This document shows positions 32,541-40,718 of a stretch of DNA of 64,000 bases, in pieces (the first letter of the stretch is position 1; the number at the start of each line of letters is the position of its first letter). The notes below the pieces were generated by a model. That model made no database searches and had not been told where the DNA came from. It worked only from the letters and a program-made list of their open reading frames with translations. Origin of the DNA: Rhizobium mesosinicum (GTDB lineage: Bacteria; Pseudomonadota; Alphaproteobacteria; Rhizobiales; Rhizobiaceae); the NCBI RefSeq assembly GCF_019511345.1, contig NZ_JAEUAK010000014.1, positions 62,001 to 126,000 of the forward strand. Direction: 5' to 3'. The position numbers and the translations under genes are program-made.

Positions 32541-33257
32541 ATGCGTGAAATCATTTTCGATACGGAAACCACCGGCCTCGACAACCGCATGGACCGCATC
32601 ATCGAAATCGGCGGCATCGAACTCTTCAATCATTTTCCGACAGGAAGGACGCTTCACCTTTTCGTCAATCCGGGTGATCAGAAGGTTCACCCGGACGCGC
32701 TCGCCGTCCACGGCATCACCGACGAATTTCTGAAGGACAAGCCGCCTTTCGCTGAGGTCGTCGAGCAGATCCTGGAATTCTTCGGCGATGGCAAATGGAT
32801 CGCCCATAACGCCACCTTCGATATGGGCTTTGTGAACGCCGAGCTTGCCAGGCTCGGCCTGCCGCCGATTCTGCCCGATCGCGTCGTCGACACGCTCTCG
32901 CTTGCCCGCCGCAAGCATCCAATGGGGCCGAACTCGCTCGACGCTCTCTGCCGCCGCTACGGCATCGACAACTCGCACCGCACCAAACACGGCGCTCTTC
33001 TCGACTCCGAACTTCTTGCTGAAGTCTATATCGAGATGATTGGCGGCCGGCAGGCCGCATTGGGGCTCGGCGTCGCAGGATCTGCGAGCCAGAGCAAGGA
33101 CGATGCCGAGGTCGAAGAAGTCGTGGTCTCTGCCATCATGGAGAGGCCGCGGCCGCTGGCGCCGCGATTGAGCGAAGCGGAAGCCGAGGCTCATGCGGCC
33201 CTGATCGCCAAGCTCGGTCAAAAGGCCGTCTGGTCGAAATATGATCAGCTCAACTGA
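32541..33257 (+). CDS. dnaQ: DNA polymerase III subunit epsilon (proofreading exonuclease)
   Basis: DnaQ is the 3'-5' proofreading exonuclease of the replicative polymerase. The 238-residue protein shows Exo I FDTETTGLD near residue 5, Exo II with HNATFDMGFV near residue 93, and Exo III HRTKHGALLDSELLA near residue 150, all with intact acidic residues. The C-terminal 60 residues would bind the polymerase alpha subunit. The ATG at 32541 has AAGGAATAAG upstream. A terminator follows at 33264. Confidence 0.96.
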   Translation: MREIIFDTETTGLDNRMDRIIEIGGIELFNHFPTGRTLHLFVNPGDQKVHPDALAVHGITDEFLKDKPPFAEVVEQILEFFGDGKWIAHNATFDMGFVNAELARLGLPPILPDRVVDTLSLARRKHPMGPNSLDALCRRYGIDNSHRTKHGALLDSELLAEVYIEMIGGRQAALGLGVAGSASQSKDDAEVEEVVVSAIMERPRPLAPRLSEAEAEAHAALIAKLGQKAVWSKYDQLN

Positions 33258-33263
33258 AAATAA

Positions 33264-33289
33264 AAATGCCCGGGTTTCGCCGGGCATTT
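33264..33289. terminator. Terminator between dnaQ and secB
   Basis: A perfect 10-bp stem (AAATGCCCGG / CCGGGCATTT) with a 6-base loop GTTTCG. A-rich sequence before it and TTT within the right arm give a U-rich end in both directions, fitting a bidirectional terminator for two convergent genes. Confidence 0.82.
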
Positions 33290-33316
33290 GAACTTGGGAG
33301 AGCCTGCAAAACCGGC

Positions 33317-33799
33317 TCAGTTCGGAACGGCCTGAACCTTGGAGCGGGCCTGTTCTTCGGCGACGCGCTGTGCAAACATCTGTGCGAAATCGATCGGGTC
33401 GATCATCAGCGGCGGGAAGCCGCCATTGCGGGTGACGTCGGCAACGATCTGGCGGGCAAACGGGAAAAGCATGCGCGGGCACTCGATGAAGAGAACCGGC
33501 AGCATGTGCTCCTGGGGAAAGCCGGCAACGCGAAAGACGCCGCCATAGACGAGCTCGGTATGGAAGACCGTCTTGTCGCCTTCCTTGGCTTCAGCGATCA
33601 GCGAAAGCACGACATCGAAATCCGTGTCGGACAGCGGATTGGCATTGACGTTCACATTGATGTTGATCGCCGGTGCCTTGTCGCGGGCCTGAAGGGAGCG
33701 GGGTGCGCCCGGGTTTTCGAAGGAAAGATCCTTGACGTACTGGGCAAGGATCGAAAGGGTCGGGCTCGCTGCGCCGTTGCTGTTGTTGTCGTCTGCCAT
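33317..33799 (-). CDS. secB: Protein-export chaperone SecB
   Basis: SecB keeps secretory precursors unfolded and hands them to SecA. The 160-residue protein starts at the ATG at 33799, which has GAGGAA upstream; the open frame continues seven codons further but gives no SecB-like sequence. The conserved ILAQYVKDLSFENP stretch, the NVNVNA beta segment, and the ECPRMLFPFARQIVADVTRNGGFPPLMIDPIDF C-terminal region are all present (the last spans about residues 106-138). Length is close to E. coli SecB (155). Confidence 0.96.
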   Translation of the reverse strand: MADDNNSNGAASPTLSILAQYVKDLSFENPGAPRSLQARDKAPAININVNVNANPLSDTDFDVVLSLIAEAKEGDKTVFHTELVYGGVFRVAGFPQEHMLPVLFIECPRMLFPFARQIVADVTRNGGFPPLMIDPIDFAQMFAQRVAEEQARSKVQAVPN

Positions 33800-33896
33800 G
33801 GGCTTTTCCTCGAGGGGCATTGGATGGTGCCGCCATCTAACATTTCGGGGAGGGGCTTACAACCCTGGGCCCTTGGGCGGTTTTGCGTGCCTCGGC

Positions 33897-34415
33897 CTAG
33901 TCGCCGAGCCTTTTGCGGGACCAGGGCGACTTTCCGTTCGGTTGCCGATGATAGTCCTCTTCATCAAGATCGACCACCTTTGAATCGCCTGGCTTGCCCG
34001 ACCGGCTCTGAAAATCCGGACGCGAGGATGAGGAGAAGCCCCTACTGCCGGGGTCGACGACAACGAAACGCTTTGCAATCGACCGCCAAAGCAGGTTTCG
34101 AACCTGCGGAATAAGAAGCAGGATCGCCAGTATATCCGAGAGAAAGCCCGGGATGATGAAGAGCAGCGCGGCGATTACGTTCATCGCCGGATTGAGCAAT
34201 TCCCGTCCGGGCATGGTACCGCTGCGCCCTTCAGCGGACATGCGGCGCAGGATACTGATCCCTTGCCGGCGCAAGAGAAACGAGCCGAGGACAAAACCCA
34301 GCACGACAAGCGCCAGCGTCGCAGCAAGTCCGACTGCGCGGCCGACAATCACGAACCCCGCAATCTCGGCAAGCGGCAGAAGCAGCGCGAAAACCGGCAG
34401 CATGGAAAAACGCAT
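33897..34415 (-). CDS. fxsA: FxsA-family membrane protein
   Basis: A 172-residue membrane protein of the FxsA family (named for suppressing F exclusion of phage T7). Three to four hydrophobic segments fill residues 1-120, starting with LPVFALLLPLAEIAGFVIVG and including the typical family segment LLFIIPGFLSDILAILLLIPQVR. The C-terminal 50 residues are charged and probably cytoplasmic. A clear AAGGAGAAAGAG precedes the ATG at 34415. It diverges from timA over 127 bp; function in the cell is not established. Confidence 0.88.
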   Translation of the reverse strand: MRFSMLPVFALLLPLAEIAGFVIVGRAVGLAATLALVVLGFVLGSFLLRRQGISILRRMSAEGRSGTMPGRELLNPAMNVIAALLFIIPGFLSDILAILLLIPQVRNLLWRSIAKRFVVVDPGSRGFSSSSRPDFQSRSGKPGDSKVVDLDEEDYHRQPNGKSPWSRKRLGD

Positions 34416-34542
34416 CTCTTTCTCCTTGGCGTCCCGGGCTTCCTCTTGGCACTGGCGAAGATACCAGCCATGATTTGAATCATTCGTATAGCCGGACTAT
34501 ATGGGGTTAGATATTAGGGATGTTAACAGCGAACGGCGGGAT

Positions 34543-35247
34543 ATGAGTTCAAACGACTTCATCACTTTGTTTTTCTTGGTGGCGGCGGTGCTGATTTTCT
34601 TTCAGCTTCGGTCCGTTCTTGGACGCCGCACCGGAAATGAGAAGCCGCCGCGTGATCTCTATACACCACGGGATGCCGCGCAGAACGATGCGGCCGATGT
34701 CGGCAAGGTCGTAACCCTGCCGCGGCGGGATGTGAACGGCGAAGAGGAAGATCGTTTCTCTGCCATCGACGCTTTCGCACCGGCCGGCACGCCGCTGAAC
34801 GAATCGCTGCGCGCGCTCAGCAGAACCGATGCCTCCTTCGACCCGAAGGAATTCTTGAATGGCGCCCGCATGGCCTACGAGATGATCGTCATGGCCTTTG
34901 CTGATGGCGACCGCAAAACGCTAAAGAATCTTCTCTCCCGGGAGGTCTATGATGGCTTCGACGCGGCGATCAGCGATCGCGAAAACAAGGGCGAGAAGAT
35001 GAAGTCCACCTTCGTGGGCATCGACAAGGCCGAGATCACCCATGCCGAGACCAAGGGCAGCGAGGCACAAATCACCGTGCGGATCATCAGCCAGATGATC
35101 TCAGCGACCTACGACAAGAGCGACGTGCTGATCGATGGCGATGCCGAAAATGTCGCCGAGGTCAACGATCTCTGGACCTTCGCTCGCGACACGCGATCGC
35201 GCGACCCCAACTGGAAACTCGTTGCGACCGAATCGGAACATGAGTGA
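34543..35247 (+). CDS. timA: Tim44/TimA-family membrane-anchored protein
   Basis: A 234-residue protein with one N-terminal membrane anchor (about residues 4-20, FITLFFLVAAVLIFFQL), a charged linker and a C-terminal Tim44-like domain (about residues 75-230). The mitochondrial relative tethers the import motor to the inner membrane; alphaproteobacterial versions are called TimA. The ATG at 34543 is chosen because it places the membrane anchor at the very N-terminus; 14 further codons are open upstream. Its last eight bases overlap the mltA start. Confidence 0.87.
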   Translation: MSSNDFITLFFLVAAVLIFFQLRSVLGRRTGNEKPPRDLYTPRDAAQNDAADVGKVVTLPRRDVNGEEEDRFSAIDAFAPAGTPLNESLRALSRTDASFDPKEFLNGARMAYEMIVMAFADGDRKTLKNLLSREVYDGFDAAISDRENKGEKMKSTFVGIDKAEITHAETKGSEAQITVRIISQMISATYDKSDVLIDGDAENVAEVNDLWTFARDTRSRDPNWKLVATESEHE

Positions 35248-36355
35248 CGCAGTAGGCTTCGCCCTTCAGGCAGGCAGTTTCGACGCATTGGAAGGCTGGA
35301 GGGATGACGATCCCTCCAGCCTTTTTGAAGTGATGGCTACCTGTCGCCGTTATATTTCAGAAACAAAACCTTATCGTACCGGATCGCTGGGGCTGAGTTC
35401 AGCTGATCTCCTTCCGTTGTTGGAAGAAGCAAAGGCATTTCGTCCGTCTTCCGCAGAGCAAGCACGTGCCTTTTTTGAAAAGCATTGTCAGCCGTTCCGG
35501 ATCGTCCGGGCCGACGGCGCCAGCGGTTTCGTCACCGCCTTCTACGAACCCGAAATCGAAGTTTCAGACAGACAGGACGCGACGTACCGTTTTCCGATCT
35601 ACCGACGCCCGAACGACCTCATCGACCTCGATGATCAAAATCGTCCGGCCAAGCTCGATGGCTCCTACGCATTCGGGCGCTTGCGTGACGAGCTGATCGA
35701 TGCCTATCCGGATCGCCGTGACATCGATAAGGGCTATCTCGAAGGCCGCGGTCTGGAGATTGCGTGGACGAAATCGAAGGTCGATCTTTTCTTTGTCCAC
35801 GTGCAAGGCGCTGCCCGGTTGCGCTATCCGGATGGCAGACTGGGCCGCATCACCTACGCCGCAAAAGCCGGTCATCCATTTTCGGCGATCGGCAAGCTAC
35901 TGATCGACCGCGGGGAGATCGACCGCGCGAAAATTTCGATGCAGTCGATCCGTGCATGGCTTGCCGCTCACCCGGACCAGATCGATGAAGTCCTCTGGCA
36001 TAACCGGTCCTATATTTTCTTCCGGGAAACGCCGGTCGACGATGCAAATACAGGGCCGATCGCCGCCGCGAAAGTGCCCCTGCTCGCGGGGCGTTCGCTC
36101 GCTGTCGACCGCCTGATCCATACTTTCGGTTTTCCGTTCTTCATCCGCTCTGAAAGCCTGACGCACCTTGATGCCGGCAAGCCGTTTCAACGACTGATGC
36201 TGGCGCTGGATACCGGTTCGGCAATCGTCGGTCCCGCTCGCGGCGACATTTTCACCGGTTCGGGCTATGATGCAGGAGAGTTGGCGGGAACGGTACGCAA
36301 CGATGCCGATTTTGTAATTCTCATCCCCAATGCCGCTGCAGCGAGGTTCCTCTGA
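35240..36355 (+). CDS. mltA: MltA-family lytic transglycosylase
   Basis: MltA cleaves peptidoglycan glycan strands to 1,6-anhydro products. The 371-residue protein has the MltA domain (about residues 90-250, including GFVTAFYEPEIEVS) and the C-terminal 3D barrel domain with DTGSAIVGPARGDIFTGSG, whose aspartates (residue 324 and about 334) occupy the catalytic region. The ATG at 35240 overlaps timA by 8 bp (ATGAGTGA). Neither this start nor upstream in-frame codons give a signal peptide or lipobox, although E. coli MltA is an outer-membrane lipoprotein. Confidence 0.9.
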   Translation: MSDAVGFALQAGSFDALEGWRDDDPSSLFEVMATCRRYISETKPYRTGSLGLSSADLLPLLEEAKAFRPSSAEQARAFFEKHCQPFRIVRADGASGFVTAFYEPEIEVSDRQDATYRFPIYRRPNDLIDLDDQNRPAKLDGSYAFGRLRDELIDAYPDRRDIDKGYLEGRGLEIAWTKSKVDLFFVHVQGAARLRYPDGRLGRITYAAKAGHPFSAIGKLLIDRGEIDRAKISMQSIRAWLAAHPDQIDEVLWHNRSYIFFRETPVDDANTGPIAAAKVPLLAGRSLAVDRLIHTFGFPFFIRSESLTHLDAGKPFQRLMLALDTGSAIVGPARGDIFTGSGYDAGELAGTVRNDADFVILIPNAAAARFL

Positions 36356-36924
36356 TGGCGAAGGACCGCAAGCTCAGCGCAGACGAGAGAATCCTCTGGG
36401 GCAAGGTTGCCCGCAGTACCCGGCCCATGCCCGGCAAGACGGATGAACTGATGGCCCTCGATGCCTTCCTGGCGGAGGCTGAAGCGGCCGCCGAACAAGA
36501 AAAGGCGGAGAAGCAGAAAACGGCCAAACCGGTTCCGCAGCAAGCAATGGCCCAGACACCCGCCAAACAGCCCTCGGGCGTCCACCATCCGCTGGAGCGG
36601 CCGGTCAAGCGCAAGATCGCTAAAGGCAAGCTGGCGCTGGAAGCACGGATCGATCTTCATGGCATGGTCCAGAGTGAGGCGCATTCCTTCCTGCTCGATT
36701 TCCTGATCCGCGCGCATGAACGCGGCATGCGGCATGTCCTCGTCATTACCGGCAAGGGCAGCTCCATGGGCAGCGAAGGCGCGCTGAAGCGCGCGGTGCC
36801 GCTCTGGTTCTCCAAGCCGGAATTCCGTTTTCTGATTTCGTCCTACGAACCTGCGGCCCAGCATCACGGTGGGGCGGGCGCTCTCTATATCCGCCTCTCG
36901 CGGCGGGCCGGGGAAACGTCGTGA
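36355..36924 (+). CDS. Smr-domain protein
   Basis: A 189-residue protein with a disordered, Lys/Glu/Ala-rich N-terminal part (residues 1-80) and a C-terminal Smr (MutS2-related) domain from about residue 95. The domain shows IDLHGMVQSEA and, later, VITGKGSSMGSEGALKRAVPLW, the two hallmark motifs; Smr domains can nick DNA or RNA. The ATG shares one base with the mltA stop, and its own last four bases overlap the next gene, so the cluster is tightly coupled. A specific role is unknown. Confidence 0.88.
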   Translation: MAKDRKLSADERILWGKVARSTRPMPGKTDELMALDAFLAEAEAAAEQEKAEKQKTAKPVPQQAMAQTPAKQPSGVHHPLERPVKRKIAKGKLALEARIDLHGMVQSEAHSFLLDFLIRAHERGMRHVLVITGKGSSMGSEGALKRAVPLWFSKPEFRFLISSYEPAAQHHGGAGALYIRLSRRAGETS

Positions 36925-37298
36925 CGCCGTTTGCCGAAGCAGTTCGCAAGCTGCGCGCCCGTAAGGGCGTGACGCAGAAACAGATGGCTGCGGCGCTCAA
37001 TGTCTCGCCCGCCTATCTCTCGGCGCTGGAGCATGGAAAGCGCGGTGTGCCGAGCTTCGATCTGCTGCAGCGGATCTCCGGCTATTTCAACATCATCTGG
37101 GATGAGGCCGAGGAGCTCTTCCTCGTTGCCGGCTCTTCCGATCCGCGTGTGGTCGTCGATACTTCCGGGCTGCCGCCCGAATATACTGAATTTGCCAATC
37201 GTTTGGCCAAGCGAATCCGCAGCCTTGACAGCGACGATATCGCCCGGTTATCGGCGCTTCTTGAAAATGGCGGCAAAGTGGACGGAAAAGCGTCATAA
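36921..37298 (+). CDS. XRE-type helix-turn-helix regulator
   Basis: A 125-residue protein with an N-terminal HTH_XRE domain (about residues 6-63, VRKLRARKGVTQKQMAAALN then PAYLSALEHGKRGVP, the second being the recognition helix region). The C-terminal half is helical and shows no ligand domain I recognise. The start is GTG at 36921 overlapping the Smr gene by 4 bp. It lies 133 bp upstream of gyrB; control of gyrB or of its own cluster is possible but not shown. Confidence 0.87.
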   Translation: MTPFAEAVRKLRARKGVTQKQMAAALNVSPAYLSALEHGKRGVPSFDLLQRISGYFNIIWDEAEELFLVAGSSDPRVVVDTSGLPPEYTEFANRLAKRIRSLDSDDIARLSALLENGGKVDGKAS

Positions 37299-37333
37299 TC
37301 CCCTGATTTATGCCTTGTTTTAGAGACTTGCCA

Positions 37334-37361
37334 TTGGGAACTCGCTGCAAAAAACCTATAT
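37334..37361 (+). promoter_or_regulatory. Candidate gyrB promoter
   Basis: TTGGGA (37334-37339) and CTATAT (37356-37361) are separated by 16 bp, close to the rhizobial pattern, 70 bp before the gyrB ATG. The -10 box is good; the -35 box matches at four of six places. Weak evidence from pattern only. Confidence 0.3.
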
Positions 37362-37431
37362 TCGACATTGAAAAAGCCGGTGATTCGCAAGGCGCGCCGT
37401 TGCTGACGACAACAGGGAAAATCTCGACAGA

Positions 37432-39867
37432 ATGACCGATGCACCCGCGACGGAAAACGGCGTAAACACCGAGTATGGCGCAGACTCCATCAAGGTCCTG
37501 AAGGGCCTCGATGCCGTGCGCAAACGCCCCGGCATGTATATCGGCGATACCGACGACGGCTCGGGCCTTCACCACATGGTCTATGAAGTCGTCGACAACG
37601 CGATCGACGAAGCGCTGGCCGGCCACGCCGACATAGTCACCGTTTCGCTCAACCCGGATGGCTCTGTGACCGTGACGGATAACGGCCGCGGCATTCCGAC
37701 CGATATTCACAGCGGCGAAGGCGTTTCGGCAGCTGAAGTCATCATGACCCAGCTCCATGCCGGCGGCAAGTTCGACCAGAATTCCTACAAGGTCTCGGGC
37801 GGTTTGCATGGCGTCGGCGTTTCGGTCGTCAACGCACTCTCCGTCTGGCTGAAATTGAAGATCCGTCGCCAGGGCAAGATCCACGAGATGAGCTTCACCC
37901 ATGGTGTCGCAGATGCCCCTCTGACGGTAACAGGCGAGGCCGGCAACGAGACCGGCACGGAAGTGAGCTTCATGCCGAGCTCAGGAACCTTCACGATGAC
38001 GGAGTTTGACTACGGCACGCTCGAGCACCGCCTGCGCGAACTCGCCTTCCTCAACTCAGGGGTCCGCATTCTGCTGACGGACAAACGTCACTCCGATATC
38101 AAGCAGGAAGAGATGGTTTACGACGGAGGTCTTGAAGCCTTCGTTTCCTATCTCGACCGCGCCAAGAAGCCGCTCGTCGAAAAGCCCGTGGCGATCCGCG
38201 GCGAGAAGGATGGCATTACCGTTGAAGTGGCCATGTGGTGGAACGACAGCTACCACGAGAATGTGCTCTGCTTCACCAACAACATTCCCCAGCGCGACGG
38301 CGGCACGCATATGGCAGGCTTCCGTGCCGCGCTGACGCGCCAGATCACCTCTTATGCCGACACATCCGGCATCACGAAAAAGGAAAAGGTGACGCTAACC
38401 GGCGACGACTGCCGCGAAGGCCTCACTGCGGTTCTTTCGGTCAAGGTACCTGATCCGAAATTCTCTTCGCAGACTAAGGACAAGCTCGTTTCGTCGGAAG
38501 TGCGCCCGGTCGTCGAAAGCCTGGTCAACGAAGCGCTCAGCACCTGGCTCGAAGAACATCCCGGCGAAGCCAAGGTTCTCGTCGGCAAGGTCGTCGAAGC
38601 CGCTGCCGCCCGTGAAGCTGCCCGCAAGGCGCGCGAGCTGACGCGCCGTAAGGGCGCGCTGGATATCGCCTCGCTGCCAGGCAAGCTGGCCGACTGCTCC
38701 GAGCGCGATCCAGCCAAGTCCGAAGTCTTTCTCGTCGAGGGCGACTCGGCAGGCGGTTCGGCAAAGCAGGGACGCTCGCGTGAAAATCAGGCGATCCTGC
38801 CGCTGCGCGGCAAGATCCTCAACGTCGAACGTGCCCGCTTCGATAAGATGCTGTCGAGCCAGGAAATCGGCACGCTCATCACCGCGCTTGGCACCGGCAT
38901 CGGCAAGGATGAGTTCAATGCCGAGAAACTGCGCTATCACAAAATCATCATCATGACGGATGCCGACGTCGACGGCGCCCATATCCGTACACTGCTGCTC
39001 ACCTTCTTCTTCCGCCAGATGCCGGAACTGATCGAGCGTGGCCATCTCTATATCGCTCAGCCGCCGCTCTATAAGGTCTCGCGCGGCAAGTCGGTGCAAT
39101 ACGTCAAGAATGAAAAGGCGCTGGAAGATTATCTGATCGGCCAGGGGCTGGAAGATGCGGCGCTGAAGCTCGCCAGCGGCGAAGTTCGCGTCGGGCAGGA
39201 TCTGAATGAAGTCATTCATGATGCCCTGCGCCTGCGCGCGCTGCTCGACAATCTGCATTCGCGTTACAATCGCGCCGTCGTCGAACAGGCGGCGATCGCC
39301 GGTGCCCTTAATGCCGAACTCGTCAGCAATGCCGACCGCGCCCAGGAATTGGCGAGTGAAGTCGCCAAGCGGCTCGATATCATCGCTGAGGAAACCGAAC
39401 GCGGTTGGGAAGGTAACCTCACCAGCGAGGGCGGCATTCGTCTGGAACGCATGGTTCGCGGCGTCAAGGAAGTCATCGTGCTCGACATGGCGTTGATTGG
39501 CTCCCAGGATGCCCGTCTTATCGATCAGCTGACGCCACGCATGAAGGAAATCTATCAGACGCCCCCGGCACTGAGCCGGCGTGATGGCGATGTCGAAATT
39601 TCCGGCCCGCGCGCTCTTCTTGATGCGATTTTCGCCAGCGGCCGCAAGGGGCTGACGATGCAGCGCTACAAGGGTCTCGGCGAAATGAATGCCGAGCAGC
39701 TCTGGGAAACGACGCTCGATCCGAATGTTCGCTCGCTGCTGCAGGTCAAGGTCAGCGATGCGACCGATGCCGACGGTCTTTTTGCCCGCCTCATGGGCGA
39801 TGAAGTCGAACCGCGCCGCGAATTCATCCAGGACAATGCACTGAGCGTCGCCAACCTCGATATCTGA
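37432..39867 (+). CDS. gyrB: DNA gyrase subunit B
   Basis: GyrB supplies the ATPase and TOPRIM parts of DNA gyrase, which introduces negative supercoils. The 811-residue protein has the GHKL ATP-binding site (EVVDNAIDEALAGH, with the catalytic glutamate), the transducer domain, the TOPRIM motif EGDSAGGSAKQGR near residue 436 and DADVDGAHIRTLLLTFFFR, and the C-terminal QRYKGLGEMN. Length fits Gram-negative GyrB (E. coli 804). A strong terminator follows. Location 8 kb from the candidate origin gives high copy during growth. Confidence 0.98.
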   Translation: MTDAPATENGVNTEYGADSIKVLKGLDAVRKRPGMYIGDTDDGSGLHHMVYEVVDNAIDEALAGHADIVTVSLNPDGSVTVTDNGRGIPTDIHSGEGVSAAEVIMTQLHAGGKFDQNSYKVSGGLHGVGVSVVNALSVWLKLKIRRQGKIHEMSFTHGVADAPLTVTGEAGNETGTEVSFMPSSGTFTMTEFDYGTLEHRLRELAFLNSGVRILLTDKRHSDIKQEEMVYDGGLEAFVSYLDRAKKPLVEKPVAIRGEKDGITVEVAMWWNDSYHENVLCFTNNIPQRDGGTHMAGFRAALTRQITSYADTSGITKKEKVTLTGDDCREGLTAVLSVKVPDPKFSSQTKDKLVSSEVRPVVESLVNEALSTWLEEHPGEAKVLVGKVVEAAAAREAARKARELTRRKGALDIASLPGKLADCSERDPAKSEVFLVEGDSAGGSAKQGRSRENQAILPLRGKILNVERARFDKMLSSQEIGTLITALGTGIGKDEFNAEKLRYHKIIIMTDADVDGAHIRTLLLTFFFRQMPELIERGHLYIAQPPLYKVSRGKSVQYVKNEKALEDYLIGQGLEDAALKLASGEVRVGQDLNEVIHDALRLRALLDNLHSRYNRAVVEQAAIAGALNAELVSNADRAQELASEVAKRLDIIAEETERGWEGNLTSEGGIRLERMVRGVKEVIVLDMALIGSQDARLIDQLTPRMKEIYQTPPALSRRDGDVEISGPRALLDAIFASGRKGLTMQRYKGLGEMNAEQLWETTLDPNVRSLLQVKVSDATDADGLFARLMGDEVEPRREFIQDNALSVANLDI

Positions 39868-39881
39868 CCGAACCAGTCACG

Positions 39882-39918
39882 AAAAAGCCCCGCAGCTATC
39901 AGGCTCGCGGGGCTTTTT
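39882..39918. terminator. Strong terminator after gyrB
   Basis: A perfect 12-bp stem (AAAAAGCCCCGC at 39882-39893, complement 39907-39918) with a 13-base loop, ending in five T on the plus strand and five A before the left arm. It lies between convergent gyrB and the nitroreductase gene and should act in both directions. Confidence 0.88.
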
Positions 39919-39927
39919 ATCTGGTAA

Positions 39928-40524
39928 TCAATCGTTTCCGATGAAATGGCCGTTGAAGACGACCTCCGAAAGCGGCTTGCGCTGGCTCGGAAATTCGCGT
40001 TCGCGGTAGCGTTCGGAAAGGATACTCTTATCGGCGATGCGACCGACGGCAATGCCCGCTTCGACCCGGTAGCCTTCGGGAACACCAAGCTTTTCCTTGA
40101 TCTCTTCATGCTTGATGCCGCCCATGCCATGGGCATAGAAGCCGGAAATACAGGCCTGCATGGCAAGATGGCCCCAGGCCGTGCCGGCATCGAAAGAGTG
40201 CGTATAGCTTGACCGTCCCTCGCTGCGAGGGCCGTTGAAGCTGCGCGAGACCACGAAGATCAGCGCTGAAGCATTCTTCGCCCATTCCTGATTGGATTCT
40301 ACGAGCAGGCTCACGAACTCTTCCCAGTGCTCGGAGCCTTTCAATGCGTAGAGGAAGCGCCATGGCTGCATATTCGAGGAGGATGGCGCCCAGTGCGCGG
40401 CGTCGAGCAGGGTCAGAAGCTGGGTTTCTTCGATAGTCTCGCCGGTAAAGGCGCGTGGCGACCAACGCTCGAGAAACATCGGGTCGATGGGGTATTCGGA
40501 TTCGCGGCTGTTGGCTTTCGTCAT
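39928..40524 (-). CDS. Nitroreductase family protein
   Basis: A 198-residue flavin-binding protein of the nitroreductase superfamily, usually FMN-dependent and reducing nitro compounds, quinones or enones with NAD(P)H. Visible marks are the N-terminal RWSPRAFTGE FMN-phosphate-binding stretch and AAHWAPSSSNMQPWRFLYA, then a C-terminal GIAVGRIADK segment. I chose the ATG at 40524 with GGAAGCC upstream; in-frame ATGs at 40563 and near 40575 are alternatives. It diverges from a glutathionyl-hydroquinone reductase gene, suggesting a shared redox or quinone response. Exact substrate unknown. Confidence 0.85.
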   Translation of the reverse strand: MTKANSRESEYPIDPMFLERWSPRAFTGETIEETQLLTLLDAAHWAPSSSNMQPWRFLYALKGSEHWEEFVSLLVESNQEWAKNASALIFVVSRSFNGPRSEGRSSYTHSFDAGTAWGHLAMQACISGFYAHGMGGIKHEEIKEKLGVPEGYRVEAGIAVGRIADKSILSERYREREFPSQRKPLSEVVFNGHFIGND

Positions 40525-40570
40525 GCTGGCTTCCGGAAGTTGGCGATGGATGGAGGATTCCATTGCGGAG

Positions 40571-40584
40571 ATCACTTAAGTGAT
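40571..40584. promoter_or_regulatory. Perfect 14-bp palindrome in divergent promoter region
   Basis: ATCACTTAAGTGAT is its own exact reverse complement. It lies 47 bp upstream of the nitroreductase start and 135 bp upstream of the hydroquinone reductase start, a good place for a regulator's operator. Its size fits a dimeric winged-helix regulator of the MarR or HxlR type, but no such gene is nearby and the binding protein is unknown. Confidence 0.5.
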
Positions 40585-40596
40585 ATTCCCGTGCTC

Positions 40597-40611
40597 GCTT
40601 GCCTGGCAAGC
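40597..40611. promoter_or_regulatory. Second palindrome in the same divergent region
   Basis: GCTTGCC and GGCAAGC flank a single central T, giving a 15-bp inverted repeat 13 bp beyond the 14-bp palindrome. It could be a second operator or a small hairpin. No T tract follows. Confidence 0.35.
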
Positions 40612-40718
40612 AAAGTTTGGTCACGGCCAGTGCACAATCTGTTTCCAGAAATTGGCCTTACGCGCGCGAAGAACTGTCGGTAAAGCAGCGTCAAATCCGG
40701 TTGGTCAGGAGATGCGGC

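Noticed and set aside
36921..37298. HTH gene and smr as part of a mobile or toxin-antitoxin module
   Set aside because: No toxin-like partner, no repeats or integrase; overlaps and base composition match the surrounding core genes.
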